Shown here: positions 29,730-38,864 of the stretch, one piece after another
Layout: the number at the start of each line of letters is the position of its first letter
Numbering within the stretch: position 1 is the stretch's first letter
Source: Xanthomonas sp. DAR 80977
GTDB lineage: Bacteria > Pseudomonadota > Gammaproteobacteria > Xanthomonadales > Xanthomonadaceae
DNA length: 64,000 nt
Reading direction: 5' to 3'
Assembly: GCF_041240605.1 (NCBI RefSeq)
Contig: NZ_CP162487.1
Location: forward strand, 3,355,001 to 3,419,000
Program-made: the position numbers and the translations under genes
The notes under the pieces: model-generated
Told to the model about the DNA's origin: nothing
What the model saw: the letters and a program-made list of their open reading frames with translations, nothing else
Database searches by the model: none

Positions 29730-31904
29730 ATGAGCAGACCGACCCTCATCGCCCTGGCCATCGCCGCCGGCGTCCCGTCGACGGCGGCCGCCCAGGATTC
29801 CACCACCACCGCGCCCGCGGAACAGGAGGCCAAGACGCTCGACGCGCTGGTGGTCAGCGGCAGGGTGCGGTCGCTGGAACAGTTCACCCCGACCGGCAGC
29901 CGCCTGAACCTGTCGGCGCGGCAGACGCCGGCATCGCTGGACTCGGTCAACGCCGCGGCCATGGAAGCGCACGGCCTGCAGACCGTCGAGAAGGCCGCCG
30001 AAAGCCTGCCGGGAGTCAACACCGGCGGTTCGCCCGGCAACCCGGCCACGTTCTCGATGCGCGGCTTCACCGACGGGCAGATCACCATCCTTCACAACGG
30101 CCTGTATCTGGGGCCGTCGAACATGACCAACCGGCCGCAGAACACCTTCAACCTGCAGAGCGTGGAGGTGCTCAAGGGTCCGGCATCGGTGATCTACGGC
30201 CAGGGCGCGGTGGGAGGCGCGGTCAATGTCACCAACAAGGCCCCCACCTTCGGCCCGACCCAGTACGAACTGATGGCCGGCATCTCGCGGTTCGGCGGCA
30301 GGGAGGCAGGCGTCGGCGCGGGCGGCGGACTCAGCGACACGCTGGCGTACCGGTTCGACATCAGCCGGCTGTCCTCCGACGGCTACGTGCATGGCGCGAA
30401 CTCGAGCGCGCTGAATGCCACGTTCTCGCTGCTATGGCGCCCACGCGACGACTTCAGCGCGCAGCTGTCCATCGACTACGCCAACGACAACCCGACCACC
30501 TACTTCGGCACCCCGCTGGTGCCGGCCGCCAGCGCCAAGGATCCGATCCGCGGACTGCTCGCCGCGCCCAACGGCTACGTCGTGGACCGCGCGATGCGCG
30601 GCAACAACTACAACGTGGCCGACGCCGACATCGCCGCGCACCAGGTGTGGCCGCAGGCCTTGCTGAAATGGACGCTGGGCGAGGGAATCACGCTGCAGAA
30701 CCTGAGCTACTACTTCCGCGCGTCGCGGCGCTGGATCAACGCCGAGAGCTACACCTACGACACCGCCACCTCGCGCATCGACCGCGACCGCTTCTTCGTG
30801 TTCCACGAGCAACGGCTCTGGGGCAACCAGACCAGCCTCACCGTCGACCGCCCGCTCGGCCGGTTCGGCAACCGCTTCGTGGTCGGCGTCGACTACAGCG
30901 ACCTGGATTTCGTGCGCGACCGCGGCTTCCCCGACGGCGACAGCGTCGATCCCTATTCGCACGGACCGAGCGGGAGTTTCGGCGACATCGTGCGCCGCCG
31001 CAGCCCGACGCAATGGCGCAACGTCGCGGTGTTCTTCGAAGACGCGCTGGACCTGAGCGACCGGTTCAAGCTGGTCACCGGCGGGCGCCACGAGCAGCTG
31101 GACCTGGATCGCAAGAACTACGCGGCGGACGGCAGCTACATCGCGGCGACCAGCTTCTCGCGCACCTACCGGCCGACCAACGCGCGTATCGGCCTGGTCT
31201 ACGAGGCGACGCCCGGCATCACCCCCTATCTTTCCTTCAGCACCGGCACCGATCCGGTCGGATCGAACATCTTCATCGTCAACGCCGGCGAGAATTTCGG
31301 CCTCAGCCGCTCGCGCCAGATCGAGGCCGGGGTCAAGGCGGCGACCGCTGACCACCGGTTCAGCGGCACCCTGGCCGCCTACGCCATCCGGCGCGAGAAC
31401 ATCCTGGCGCTGACCCAACAGGACGTGCTGAGCAACGTCGGCGCGCAGACCTCGCGCGGCATCGAGTTGAGCGGCGACGCACAGCTGACCTCGCAGTGGA
31501 GCCTCAACGCCAACTACGCCTACACCGATGCGAAGTACCGGGATTTCATCGACAGCAACACCGGACTGGATGCCTCGGGCAATCGCCCGACGAACGTGCC
31601 GCAGAGCGTGTTCAATGCCTGGACCAGCGTGCGTGGCATCGCCGGGCTGCCGCTGGAGGCCGGGCTCGGGGTGCGCCGCGTCGGCAAGCGCTACGGAAAC
31701 ACCGCCAACACGCTCAGGCTGGACCCGTATGTGCTCGGCAACGCCTACCTGACCTACGATCTCAGCGCGTCGGTCTCGCTCAGCCTGCATGTCGAGAACC
31801 TGTCCGACAAGGACTACGTGCAGTGGGCCGACATCTACTATCCGGGCCAGGTGATCCTGGGCGAGCCGCGCAGCTACGAGCTCAGCCTGCATGCCCGCTT
31901 CTAG
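29730..31904 (+). CDS. TonB-dependent siderophore receptor
   Basis: Outer-membrane receptor of the FhuE/FpvA/PupB type. The 724-residue protein starts at ATG 29730 with a signal peptide ending near AAAQD, then a TonB box-like segment (TLDALVVSG), a plug with GGSPGNPATFSMRGF and EVLKGPASVIYGQGAVGGAVN, and a 22-strand barrel ending in LSLHARF with the terminal Phe. The next gene overlaps it by 14 bases and encodes a PepSY membrane protein, the usual partner for reducing imported ferric siderophore. No clear Fur box was found upstream. Confidence 0.9.
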   Translation: MSRPTLIALAIAAGVPSTAAAQDSTTTAPAEQEAKTLDALVVSGRVRSLEQFTPTGSRLNLSARQTPASLDSVNAAAMEAHGLQTVEKAAESLPGVNTGGSPGNPATFSMRGFTDGQITILHNGLYLGPSNMTNRPQNTFNLQSVEVLKGPASVIYGQGAVGGAVNVTNKAPTFGPTQYELMAGISRFGGREAGVGAGGGLSDTLAYRFDISRLSSDGYVHGANSSALNATFSLLWRPRDDFSAQLSIDYANDNPTTYFGTPLVPAASAKDPIRGLLAAPNGYVVDRAMRGNNYNVADADIAAHQVWPQALLKWTLGEGITLQNLSYYFRASRRWINAESYTYDTATSRIDRDRFFVFHEQRLWGNQTSLTVDRPLGRFGNRFVVGVDYSDLDFVRDRGFPDGDSVDPYSHGPSGSFGDIVRRRSPTQWRNVAVFFEDALDLSDRFKLVTGGRHEQLDLDRKNYAADGSYIAATSFSRTYRPTNARIGLVYEATPGITPYLSFSTGTDPVGSNIFIVNAGENFGLSRSRQIEAGVKAATADHRFSGTLAAYAIRRENILALTQQDVLSNVGAQTSRGIELSGDAQLTSQWSLNANYAYTDAKYRDFIDSNTGLDASGNRPTNVPQSVFNAWTSVRGIAGLPLEAGLGVRRVGKRYGNTANTLRLDPYVLGNAYLTYDLSASVSLSLHVENLSDKDYVQWADIYYPGQVILGEPRSYELSLHARF

Positions 31905-33372
31905 CGCCTCCGATCGCTGGCGCGCCATGCTGCGCTGGCTGTCCTGGTTCCATCGCTGGACCGGCGTGGCGTTCTGCCTGGCATTCGCGGTCTGGTTCGG
32001 CAGCGGCCTGGTCATGGTGTTCGTGCCGTTTCCGTCGTTGCCGGAGCAGGCCCGCCTGGCGCGCAGCGAGGTTCCGCGGCTGGCGCAGGTGCGGGTCGAT
32101 CCGGCCGCCGCCCTGCAGGCGGCAGGCGGCGGCACCGAGCTGCGGCTGATCGCGGTGGCCGGTCATGCGCGCTATGTGGTGGGGCGCGGGCGCACCCAGG
32201 TGGCGGTCGATGCGACCAGCGGCAAGCTGGCCGGCCCGCTCGACGCGCCGACCGCCGGGGCGGTGGCTGCGCGCTTCGCCGGTACGGCGGCGGACCGGGT
32301 GAGCGCAGCGTTCGACTACGACCAATGGGTGGTGCACCAGAAGTTCGATGCATGGCGACCGTTCTATCGCGTCGCCATCGCCGATGCCCCGCGTACGCAG
32401 TTGTACGTCTCGGTGCGCACCGGCGAAATCGTGCAGCGCACGCTGGCCTGGGAACGGGCCTGGAACTGGGTCGGTTCGGTCCCGCACTGGCTGTATTTCA
32501 CCGTGCTGCGGCAGCGTTTCGCCGCCTGGGACTGGACGGTCTGGTGCCTGGCCCTCGGCGCACTGGCCGGGGCCAGCGCGGGCACCTACCTCGGCCTCTA
32601 CCGGAGCTACCAGCGCGTGGCGATGCGGCGCCCCGGCTGGTCGCCGTTCAAGGGCTGGTGGCGCTGGCACCACGGCCTCGGGCTGGCCGCCGCGCTGTTC
32701 GTGTTGACCTGGATTTTCAGCGGGTGGCTGTCGATGGACCACGGCCGGCTGTTCTCGCGCGGCATCCCCGACCCGGCGGCCGTCGAGCGTTACGCAGGAA
32801 CGTCGCTGCAGCGCGCGTTGCAGCCGGTACCGGCCACGGCATTGCGAACGCTGCAGGGGTCGACCGAGCTTGCGTTCAACGTCGTCGGCGGCCATCCAGT
32901 GGCGGTGGCGAGGACGGGCTCGGCTTCGCGCGTGGAGGTGCTGGACGGCTCTGCCGGCAATGGCCTGCGCAGCGCGCTGCCGCCCGGGTTGATCGATGCA
33001 GCCGTGCAGCGCGCCTGGCCGCAGGCCGCACGGCGATCGCCCGCGGCACGCAACGACGCGCTGTACCGCGCCGCGGACGCGATTCCAGCGGATGCATTGC
33101 GCTACGGGCTTTCGGCGCCGACCGGCGCCGATCTGTACATCGACGCGGCAAGCGGTCGCCCGCTGCTGCAACTGGACACCAGCCGCAGGGCTTACGACTG
33201 GGTGTACTTCGCGCTGCACACCACCCGGTTCCCCGGGCTGGTCGAGCACCCCACCCTGCGACGCGTCCTGCAGGTGCTGCCGCTGCTGCTCGGGCTGGCA
33301 TTTTCGATGACCGGCATCGTGCTCGGTTTCAGGCGCCTGCGAACCAGTTGGCCGCGCAGCGCCGTGCCCTAG
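31891..33372 (+). CDS. PepSY-domain membrane protein (probable siderophore-iron reductase)
   Basis: A 493-residue inner-membrane protein with four main helices and a large periplasmic part, of the PepSY_TM/PiuB type. Conserved His residues (LSWFHRWTGVAF in helix 1, WWRWHHGLGLAAALFVLTW in helix 3, FALHTTRFPGL before the last helix) fit haem-based electron transfer. It overlaps the end of the siderophore receptor gene by 14 bases, so the two are translationally linked. A role in releasing iron from the imported siderophore follows from the family and the context. Confidence 0.85.
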   Translation: MPASSASDRWRAMLRWLSWFHRWTGVAFCLAFAVWFGSGLVMVFVPFPSLPEQARLARSEVPRLAQVRVDPAAALQAAGGGTELRLIAVAGHARYVVGRGRTQVAVDATSGKLAGPLDAPTAGAVAARFAGTAADRVSAAFDYDQWVVHQKFDAWRPFYRVAIADAPRTQLYVSVRTGEIVQRTLAWERAWNWVGSVPHWLYFTVLRQRFAAWDWTVWCLALGALAGASAGTYLGLYRSYQRVAMRRPGWSPFKGWWRWHHGLGLAAALFVLTWIFSGWLSMDHGRLFSRGIPDPAAVERYAGTSLQRALQPVPATALRTLQGSTELAFNVVGGHPVAVARTGSASRVEVLDGSAGNGLRSALPPGLIDAAVQRAWPQAARRSPAARNDALYRAADAIPADALRYGLSAPTGADLYIDAASGRPLLQLDTSRRAYDWVYFALHTTRFPGLVEHPTLRRVLQVLPLLLGLAFSMTGIVLGFRRLRTSWPRSAVP

Positions 33373-33470
33373 CCTGCCGTATGCATCTCCGCGACGCGGC
33401 GACGCGGCGACGCGCAACCGCCCGCGCGTGGCGAGCGGCGGACACCGCGCGCCGCCGCTCGCGGTGCGAC

Positions 33471-34631
33471 TCACTGCGCGCAGGTCTTCAGGCGCAGGCT
33501 GCGCGCGATGTCGCGCCAGTCGAACGCGGCCACCGCCTGGTCGTCGTGCAGGGCGTAGAACACGCCCTGCGGGAAGCGCGCGTCGCCGCGCTGGTCCAGC
33601 CATACGCCGTCGGTGTTGGCGGTGACCTTGCCGGCGAAGGCGCCGACGTGCGCCAGGGTCTGCCGGTCGAACACATGGAACAGGCTGCGGTCCTTGAACT
33701 GGTCGGTACCGATCCAGTAGCCGCTGCCGTCGGCGCAGCTCAGCAAGGCGATGCCCTCGGCCTGCGCCTTGTACAGGTCCGCGCCGACGTCGCGGTCGCG
33801 GTACTTGCCGTCGGCCAGGCCGTATTCGCGCAGGCGGGTGCCGCTGGCCACGTCTTCCTCGGCCAGCAGCAGGCGGTCGTGCGCCGGATCGGCGTACACC
33901 GATTCGGCGATGCGGATCGCACCGGCCGCGCTGGTGTCGCCGAAGGTCTGGGTCAGCGTCGCGCTCCAGGCCTTGCCGTCGCGGCGCAGCTGGTAGCGGC
34001 GGAACCGCTGTCCCAGCTCGGCCAGCGGCGGCACGGTTTCCTCGTCGGCGCCGAGCATGTAGTTGTCGCTGACGATGACCTCGATGCCGCCGTCCTTCGG
34101 CTGCGCCCACAGTCCGTAGGGTTTCTTCAGCTCGTTCGCGCCGAACACCGCGACCGGGGCGAAATCCGGCAGCGCGAAGGCCTGCACGCGATGGTTGTCG
34201 CGTTCGACCACCAGCGCCAGGTCGCCGACCACGGCGATGCCGTTGGGCCGGTCCATCTGCCCGAGTGCGGTGCCCTGGCCGCCGACGCTGCGCAGGCGCT
34301 GCCCGCTGTCGCCATCGAACACCACCAGCGCGCCGCGCTTCTTGGCGGTGGTGATGACCCAGCGCTGGCCCTGCGGCGTGGTCCAGCTGGCCGGCGAATC
34401 GAGATTGTCGGCCGGGGTGGACGCGGTGAGGAAGGCTTCGGCGACCACGACGTGCGCCAGCTTGGCATCGCTCAGCAGCGGCTCGTGGTGCGCGCCTTCG
34501 TCCGGTTCGCGGTCGGCGGTCGCCGGCTTGGCGACGGTCGCTGTGGGCGCCGACGGCACATTGGAACAGGCGACGGCCAGCCCGCAGGCCAGCGCCAGCG
34601 CCCCCAAGCGCAGCGCCGAATGCGCGCGCAT
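33471..34631 (-). CDS. Beta-propeller phytase (3-phytase family), exported lipoprotein-like
   Basis: A 386-residue protein of the calcium-dependent beta-propeller phytase family, which releases phosphate from phytate. The N-terminus is a signal sequence ending LAVACSN, which may be lipidated although the -3 residue is Ala rather than Leu. The propeller starts with DNLDSPASWTTPQ, then TTAKKRGALVVFD and DRPNGIAVVG, as in this family. The start ATG shares one base with the stop codon of the upstream TonB receptor (TGATG), so receptor and enzyme are made together. Phosphate scavenging from plant phytate is the likely role. Confidence 0.9.
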   Translation of the reverse strand: MRAHSALRLGALALACGLAVACSNVPSAPTATVAKPATADREPDEGAHHEPLLSDAKLAHVVVAEAFLTASTPADNLDSPASWTTPQGQRWVITTAKKRGALVVFDGDSGQRLRSVGGQGTALGQMDRPNGIAVVGDLALVVERDNHRVQAFALPDFAPVAVFGANELKKPYGLWAQPKDGGIEVIVSDNYMLGADEETVPPLAELGQRFRRYQLRRDGKAWSATLTQTFGDTSAAGAIRIAESVYADPAHDRLLLAEEDVASGTRLREYGLADGKYRDRDVGADLYKAQAEGIALLSCADGSGYWIGTDQFKDRSLFHVFDRQTLAHVGAFAGKVTANTDGVWLDQRGDARFPQGVFYALHDDQAVAAFDWRDIARSLRLKTCAQ

Positions 34632-37162
34632 CACAGCTTCACCCGCACGCCGACGGCGAAGGTACGGCCGTATTCCTCGTATTGCTGGGTATGCGCACGC
34701 GTGCCCTGGTAGCGTTCCAGCGGCTTGTCGAGCAGGTTGGAGGCATCGAAGTACAGCTGCACGGTGTCGGTGACCTGGTAGTCGAGGCTGAAGTCGAGCT
34801 GGGTGTTGGGCGCCACGAAGATATCGTAGTCGCGGGCCTTGCCCAGTTCGTCGAGGTAGGCGCTGCGGTACACCGCCGAGAGCCGGGTGGAGAAACCGTC
34901 CTTTTCGTAGCCGAGGAAGGCGGTGTAGACGTTCTTCGAGGCGCGCGGCAGGGTGAAGTCCTCGCCCTGGCGATCCTCCAGGCCCGGGTCGAACTCGCTG
35001 TGCAGCCAGGTGCCGCTGACCCCGCCGAGCAGGCCGTTCCAGCCTTCGGGCAGGAACGCGAACTGCTGCTGCCAGTTGAACTCGGCGCCGTAGACCTTGG
35101 CGCGCTTGCCGTTGATCGCCATGCCGACGTCGTAGCCGGCGTAGGCCGGGTCGTTGTCGATCACCGTATCGACGATGTAGCCGTCGATCGACTTGTGGAA
35201 CAGGCCCAGCGAGACGATGCCGGTCTTGCCCAGGTAGCGCTCGAAGGACAGGTCGAGGTTGGTCGACTCGTAGGGATCCAGGTTCGGATTGCCCAGTTCC
35301 ACTTCCTCGTCGTCGTTGTTGACCGTGGCGTGCGGCGCGACCTGGCCGAAGCCGGGCCGCGACACGGTCTTGTTCAGCGCCGCGCGCAGCGACCAGTCGT
35401 CGCCGCCGTTCCAGCGCAGGTGCAGGCCCGGCAACACGTTGGTGTAGCTGCTGCTGGCCTGCAGCGCGCTGGCCGCGAACGACTCGCCGTCGTCGCCGAC
35501 GTCGACCTGGTAGCCGCTGGCCTTGAACTGGGTGTTCTCCACCCGCACGCCGGCGATCACGCGCAACGCGCCGATGTCCCAGCTGCCCATTGCATAGGCG
35601 GCCAGCACGTCCTCCCTGGCGACATAGTCCTCCGACAGCGCGCCGACCGCGTTGCTGCCGGCATCGCCGTCGTCGGCGCTGTACTGGCTGCCGTTGCGCG
35701 CCCAGTAGCGGCGCAGCGCCGCCGAACTCAGCGCCTCGCCCAGGCTGTTGTGGCGGTGCTCCGGCGGCGCCACGGTCCAGTCGGCCAGGTCGATGCCGGG
35801 CCCCTCGGACAGTTCGCGCTCGTTCTTGTCGACGTCGCGGTCGCGCCAGCGCCCGAGCAGGCCGAACTTGTAGCTGGCGTCGTCGGCGTCGAAGCGCACG
35901 TTGATCCTGGCGCTGTATTCGTCGTCGTCGGTGCGGCCGGGCGAGAGCACGAACTTGTCGAACGCGTAGTTGCCGTTGGAGACCCAGTCGTCGCCGGACA
36001 GGCCGATGGTGGGCAGGCGCCCGTTCTGGTCGATGGTCGCGTCGAGATCGTCGCCGTCGTACTTGAAGCGCGCCTCCTTCTCGTCGTTCACCCGCTCGCG
36101 GGTCTTGGTATAGCCGGCCTGGTAGTCCAGCACCGCGCCGCCCAGGTTGTTCTCGCCACCGAAGCTCGCCGCCAGCGTGTCCTGCTGCTTGGTGCGGTAG
36201 CGCACCCGCTTGGACAGCTTGTCCACCGGCGCCGAGTAGGTGCCGTCGCCGTTGGCCTGGATGTCGTCGGCGTCGAAGGAGATCACCGTGTTCTGCCGGG
36301 TCTCCGCATCCTTGAAGCTGCTGAACAGCGTGCGCAGGTAATAGCGGTTGTCCTGGTCCGGATGCCAGTCCAGGTTGAGATTGGCGCCGATGCGCTTGCG
36401 GTCGATGTGGTACTTGCGGCGCTGCTGCTCGACCATGACCAGGTCGCCGTTGTCGATCGCGTCGTACTCGCCTTCGGTGTTGTCGGACTCGAACTCGCGG
36501 TCCTGGTAGTTCAGGCCCAGCGCGACGCCGAACGTATCGTCGGCGAACAGGTCGCTGTAGTTGAACGAGGCCTTGGGGCTGGTCTTGTCGCTGAGCTGCT
36601 GGTGGTTGGCCTCGAGCTTGGCGCGGATGCTGCGGCCGTCGCGGTCGAACGCCGAGGCCGACTCCACCAGGATCGCGCCGCCGATCGCATCGCCGGGCAT
36701 GTCCGGGGTCGGCGACTTGACCACCTTCAGCCGCTCGGTGGATTCGGACGGAATCACGTCCATCGGCGCGGCGCGGTTGTCGCTCTCCGGGGTGCCGATG
36801 GCGATGCCGTCGATGCTGACGCTGTTGAGCGCGGCGTCCAGCCCGCGCACCACCACGAAGCGGCCCTCGCCCTGGTCGCGGGTGACGCTGACCCCGGGCA
36901 GGCGCTGCAGCGACTCGGCCACGTTCTGGTCCGGATAGTCGCCGACCTCGTCGGCCGAGACCGCGTCCAGGATCGCATCGGCGCTGCGCTTGAGGTCCAC
37001 CGCCCGGGCCTGCGCCTCGAGCTGCGGGCGGACCTCGATGCGGTCCAGGTCGGTCGCCGCGTCGGCGGCGTCGGCCGCCTGCGCGCCGCAGGCGGCCCAG
37101 GCGGCGCCCAGGCCGAAGGCGATCGCCACGAACAGCGGAGTCTTGGTAGGCACGGTATGCAC
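34631..37162 (-). CDS. TonB-dependent receptor, phytate-utilisation partner
   Basis: Outer-membrane receptor of about 843 residues. A signal peptide (TPLFVAIAFGLGAAWA) is followed by a plug with QNVAESLQRLPGVSVTRDQG and VVRGLDAALNSVSIDG, and a barrel ending TFAVGVRVKL. No ATG lies at the signal peptide: GTG at 37162 or 37153 is the probable start, and an in-frame ATG at 37234 gives an overlong N-terminus. It belongs to the large receptor type in which the plug motif reads P(D/E)MPGDAIGG. Its stop overlaps the phytase start, which suggests that it imports phytate or its breakdown products. Confidence 0.85.
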   Translation of the reverse strand: MHTVPTKTPLFVAIAFGLGAAWAACGAQAADAADAATDLDRIEVRPQLEAQARAVDLKRSADAILDAVSADEVGDYPDQNVAESLQRLPGVSVTRDQGEGRFVVVRGLDAALNSVSIDGIAIGTPESDNRAAPMDVIPSESTERLKVVKSPTPDMPGDAIGGAILVESASAFDRDGRSIRAKLEANHQQLSDKTSPKASFNYSDLFADDTFGVALGLNYQDREFESDNTEGEYDAIDNGDLVMVEQQRRKYHIDRKRIGANLNLDWHPDQDNRYYLRTLFSSFKDAETRQNTVISFDADDIQANGDGTYSAPVDKLSKRVRYRTKQQDTLAASFGGENNLGGAVLDYQAGYTKTRERVNDEKEARFKYDGDDLDATIDQNGRLPTIGLSGDDWVSNGNYAFDKFVLSPGRTDDDEYSARINVRFDADDASYKFGLLGRWRDRDVDKNERELSEGPGIDLADWTVAPPEHRHNSLGEALSSAALRRYWARNGSQYSADDGDAGSNAVGALSEDYVAREDVLAAYAMGSWDIGALRVIAGVRVENTQFKASGYQVDVGDDGESFAASALQASSSYTNVLPGLHLRWNGGDDWSLRAALNKTVSRPGFGQVAPHATVNNDDEEVELGNPNLDPYESTNLDLSFERYLGKTGIVSLGLFHKSIDGYIVDTVIDNDPAYAGYDVGMAINGKRAKVYGAEFNWQQQFAFLPEGWNGLLGGVSGTWLHSEFDPGLEDRQGEDFTLPRASKNVYTAFLGYEKDGFSTRLSAVYRSAYLDELGKARDYDIFVAPNTQLDFSLDYQVTDTVQLYFDASNLLDKPLERYQGTRAHTQQYEEYGRTFAVGVRVKL

Positions 37163-37311
37163 TGACGCGTATCCCCATTCAACGTTAAGAATTGGGAAAC
37201 AACATATTTCCGACACGTTGCGTGCTAGTGACACGGCGGCGCCGATTCGGGCGCTGGCGGCCGCCGAGCCGGCTGCGGCACACTGTGCGCACCCCCGTCG
37301 CGAGTGCGCCC

Positions 37312-37944
37312 ATGAAGATCGTCGAAGTCCGCCATCCCCTGGTACAGCACAAGATCGGCCTGCTGCGCGATGCCGCGCTGAGCACCAAGGGCTTCCGCGA
37401 ACTGGTCACCGAGCTGGGCACCCTGCTCGGCTACGAGGCCACCGCCGACCTGGAGACGGAGACGCATACGATGGACGGCTGGGCCGGCCCCACCCAGGTG
37501 CAGCGCATCGCCGGGGCCAAGATCACCCTGGTGCCGATCCTGCGCGCGGGACTGGGCATGCTGCCCGGCGTGCTGGCGCTGATCCCGGCGGCGCGGGTCA
37601 GCGTGGTCGGCCTGCAGCGCGACGAGGAGACGCTGCAGCCGGTGCCCTACTTCGAGCGCCTCACCGGCCGCCTGGAGGAACGCGACGCGCTGATCCTGGA
37701 CCCGATGCTGGCCACCGGCGGCACCCTGATCGCCACCGTGGACATGCTCAAGCGCGCCGGCGCGCAGCGGATCAAGGGCATCTTCCTGGTCGCCGCGCCG
37801 GAAGGCCTGCGCGCGCTGGAAGCGGCGCATCCGGACGTGGAGGTCTACACCGCCGCGATCGACGACCATCTCAACGACAAGGGCTACATCCTGCCCGGCC
37901 TCGGCGACGCCGGCGACCGCATCTTCGGCACCCGGGTGGGTTGA
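37312..37944 (+). CDS. upp: Uracil phosphoribosyltransferase
   Basis: Salvages uracil to UMP with PRPP. The start at 37312 ([20 protein letters not shown]) gives 210 residues, the standard length. The PRPP-binding loop [19 protein letters not shown] lies near residue 128, and the C-terminal [17 protein letters not shown] is intact. It is divergent from the phytase operon and apparently monocistronic. Confidence 0.97.
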   Translation: MKIVEVRHPLVQHKIGLLRDAALSTKGFRELVTELGTLLGYEATADLETETHTMDGWAGPTQVQRIAGAKITLVPILRAGLGMLPGVLALIPAARVSVVGLQRDEETLQPVPYFERLTGRLEERDALILDPMLATGGTLIATVDMLKRAGAQRIKGIFLVAAPEGLRALEAAHPDVEVYTAAIDDHLNDKGYILPGLGDAGDRIFGTRVG

Positions 37945-38273
37945 GGGCATGGCGTCGATCCTGCAGTAGGCCGCGTCGGACGCCGGCAGGCATCGACTGC
38001 CGCGGCGCGGCGCCGACTGGTGGCCAGGTCAGATCACGCGCGATCGGATAAGCGCGGCCGCACTTGAATGTGTGCGGGGCCAAAAAGGCAAGCAAGACGG
38101 CGTCCAGCAACGCCCGAGCGATGGCGCCATCCCGGATGCATCCACGCGCACTCCGCGGAGTGTCGTGTCCGCCGCCAATCGTCTCGACAGACCGCAAGCT
38201 CACAGCGCGACAACGCGCGCGTTCATCCCTTTAGCGCCCCATCGCAGGGGCGCCACCGGGATGGAGGCGCGCG
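37945..38273. other. Intergenic region between upp and the double-HTH regulator
   Basis: About 330 bases without a supported gene. Includes the perfect 14-base palindrome CACTCCGCGGAGTG at 38149-38162. The GGATGGAGG stretch about 15 bases before 38274 serves as ribosome-binding site for the next gene. Confidence 0.6.
38149..38162. promoter_or_regulatory. 14-base palindrome upstream of the double-HTH regulator
   Basis: CACTCCGCGGAGTG is a perfect palindrome 112 bases before the regulator's start. Placement and symmetry suit an operator bound by a dimeric LuxR-type helix-turn-helix protein, possibly the product itself. Confidence 0.4.
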
Positions 38274-38684
38274 ATGCTCACCTGCAGGGAAACCCAGGTC
38301 CTGAACCTGATCGGCCGGCGCCTGCGCTGCCGGCAGATCGCGCGCGTGCTGGCGATCGGCGAATCGACCGTGCGCAAGCACCGCGCCAATATCTGCAGCA
38401 AGCTCGGCTTCCACCACACCGCGCAGCTGGTCGCGCATGCGCTGCGCATGCGCCCGGCGGCGGCGGCCGACGCGAGCGACGGCGCGTGGGAGACGCTGCG
38501 GCCGCGCGAATGCGAGATCGTGCGCGAACTCTGCCGCGGCCAGACCAGCAAGCAGATCGCGCGGCGGCTGCAGATCAGCCATCGCACGGTGGAAAAGCAT
38601 CGCCAGAACGCGATGCGCACGCTCTACGTGCACGACATGGCGGCGCTGATGCGCCTGGCCGAAGACAACGACGGCAAGGCATGA
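38274..38684 (+). CDS. Regulator with two tandem LuxR-type helix-turn-helix domains
   Basis: A 136-residue protein consisting almost only of two GerE/LuxR-type DNA-binding domains. The first (about residues 2-58) reads LTCRETQVLNLIGRRL, then QIARVLAIGESTVRKHRANI; the second (about 75-130) reads LRPRECEIVRELCRGQ, then QIARRLQISHRTVEKHRQNA. There is no receiver or autoinducer domain. The duplicated layout could bind two half-sites as a monomer. No neighbour gives its target; the unknown pair at 38865-40570 is a candidate. Confidence 0.85.
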   Translation: MLTCRETQVLNLIGRRLRCRQIARVLAIGESTVRKHRANICSKLGFHHTAQLVAHALRMRPAAAADASDGAWETLRPRECEIVRELCRGQTSKQIARRLQISHRTVEKHRQNAMRTLYVHDMAALMRLAEDNDGKA

Positions 38685-38864
38685 GCGGCACTGGCGGCAG
38701 CGCCGATGGCATCGGGCATGCACGGGGCCGTGCGCGTCGCGCATGCGACCGTGCCGGGACGCGATCCGCGCCAGGACGCGGATGCGCGGACATGCACGAC
38801 CGGCACCGCGCACAGGCGCAGGCGCAGGAAACGGACGCGCCGAAGCCGGCGCGTCCGTCGCCGA

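Noticed and set aside
34682..37165. An 827-residue plus-strand frame opposite the TonB receptor
   Set aside because: Low-complexity antisense of a GC-rich gene, without family features.
33471..37178. One long minus-strand frame spanning the phytase and the TonB receptor region
   Set aside because: Only its 3' part is the real phytase; upstream it is an out-of-frame reading of the receptor gene, which has its own correct frame ending at 34631.
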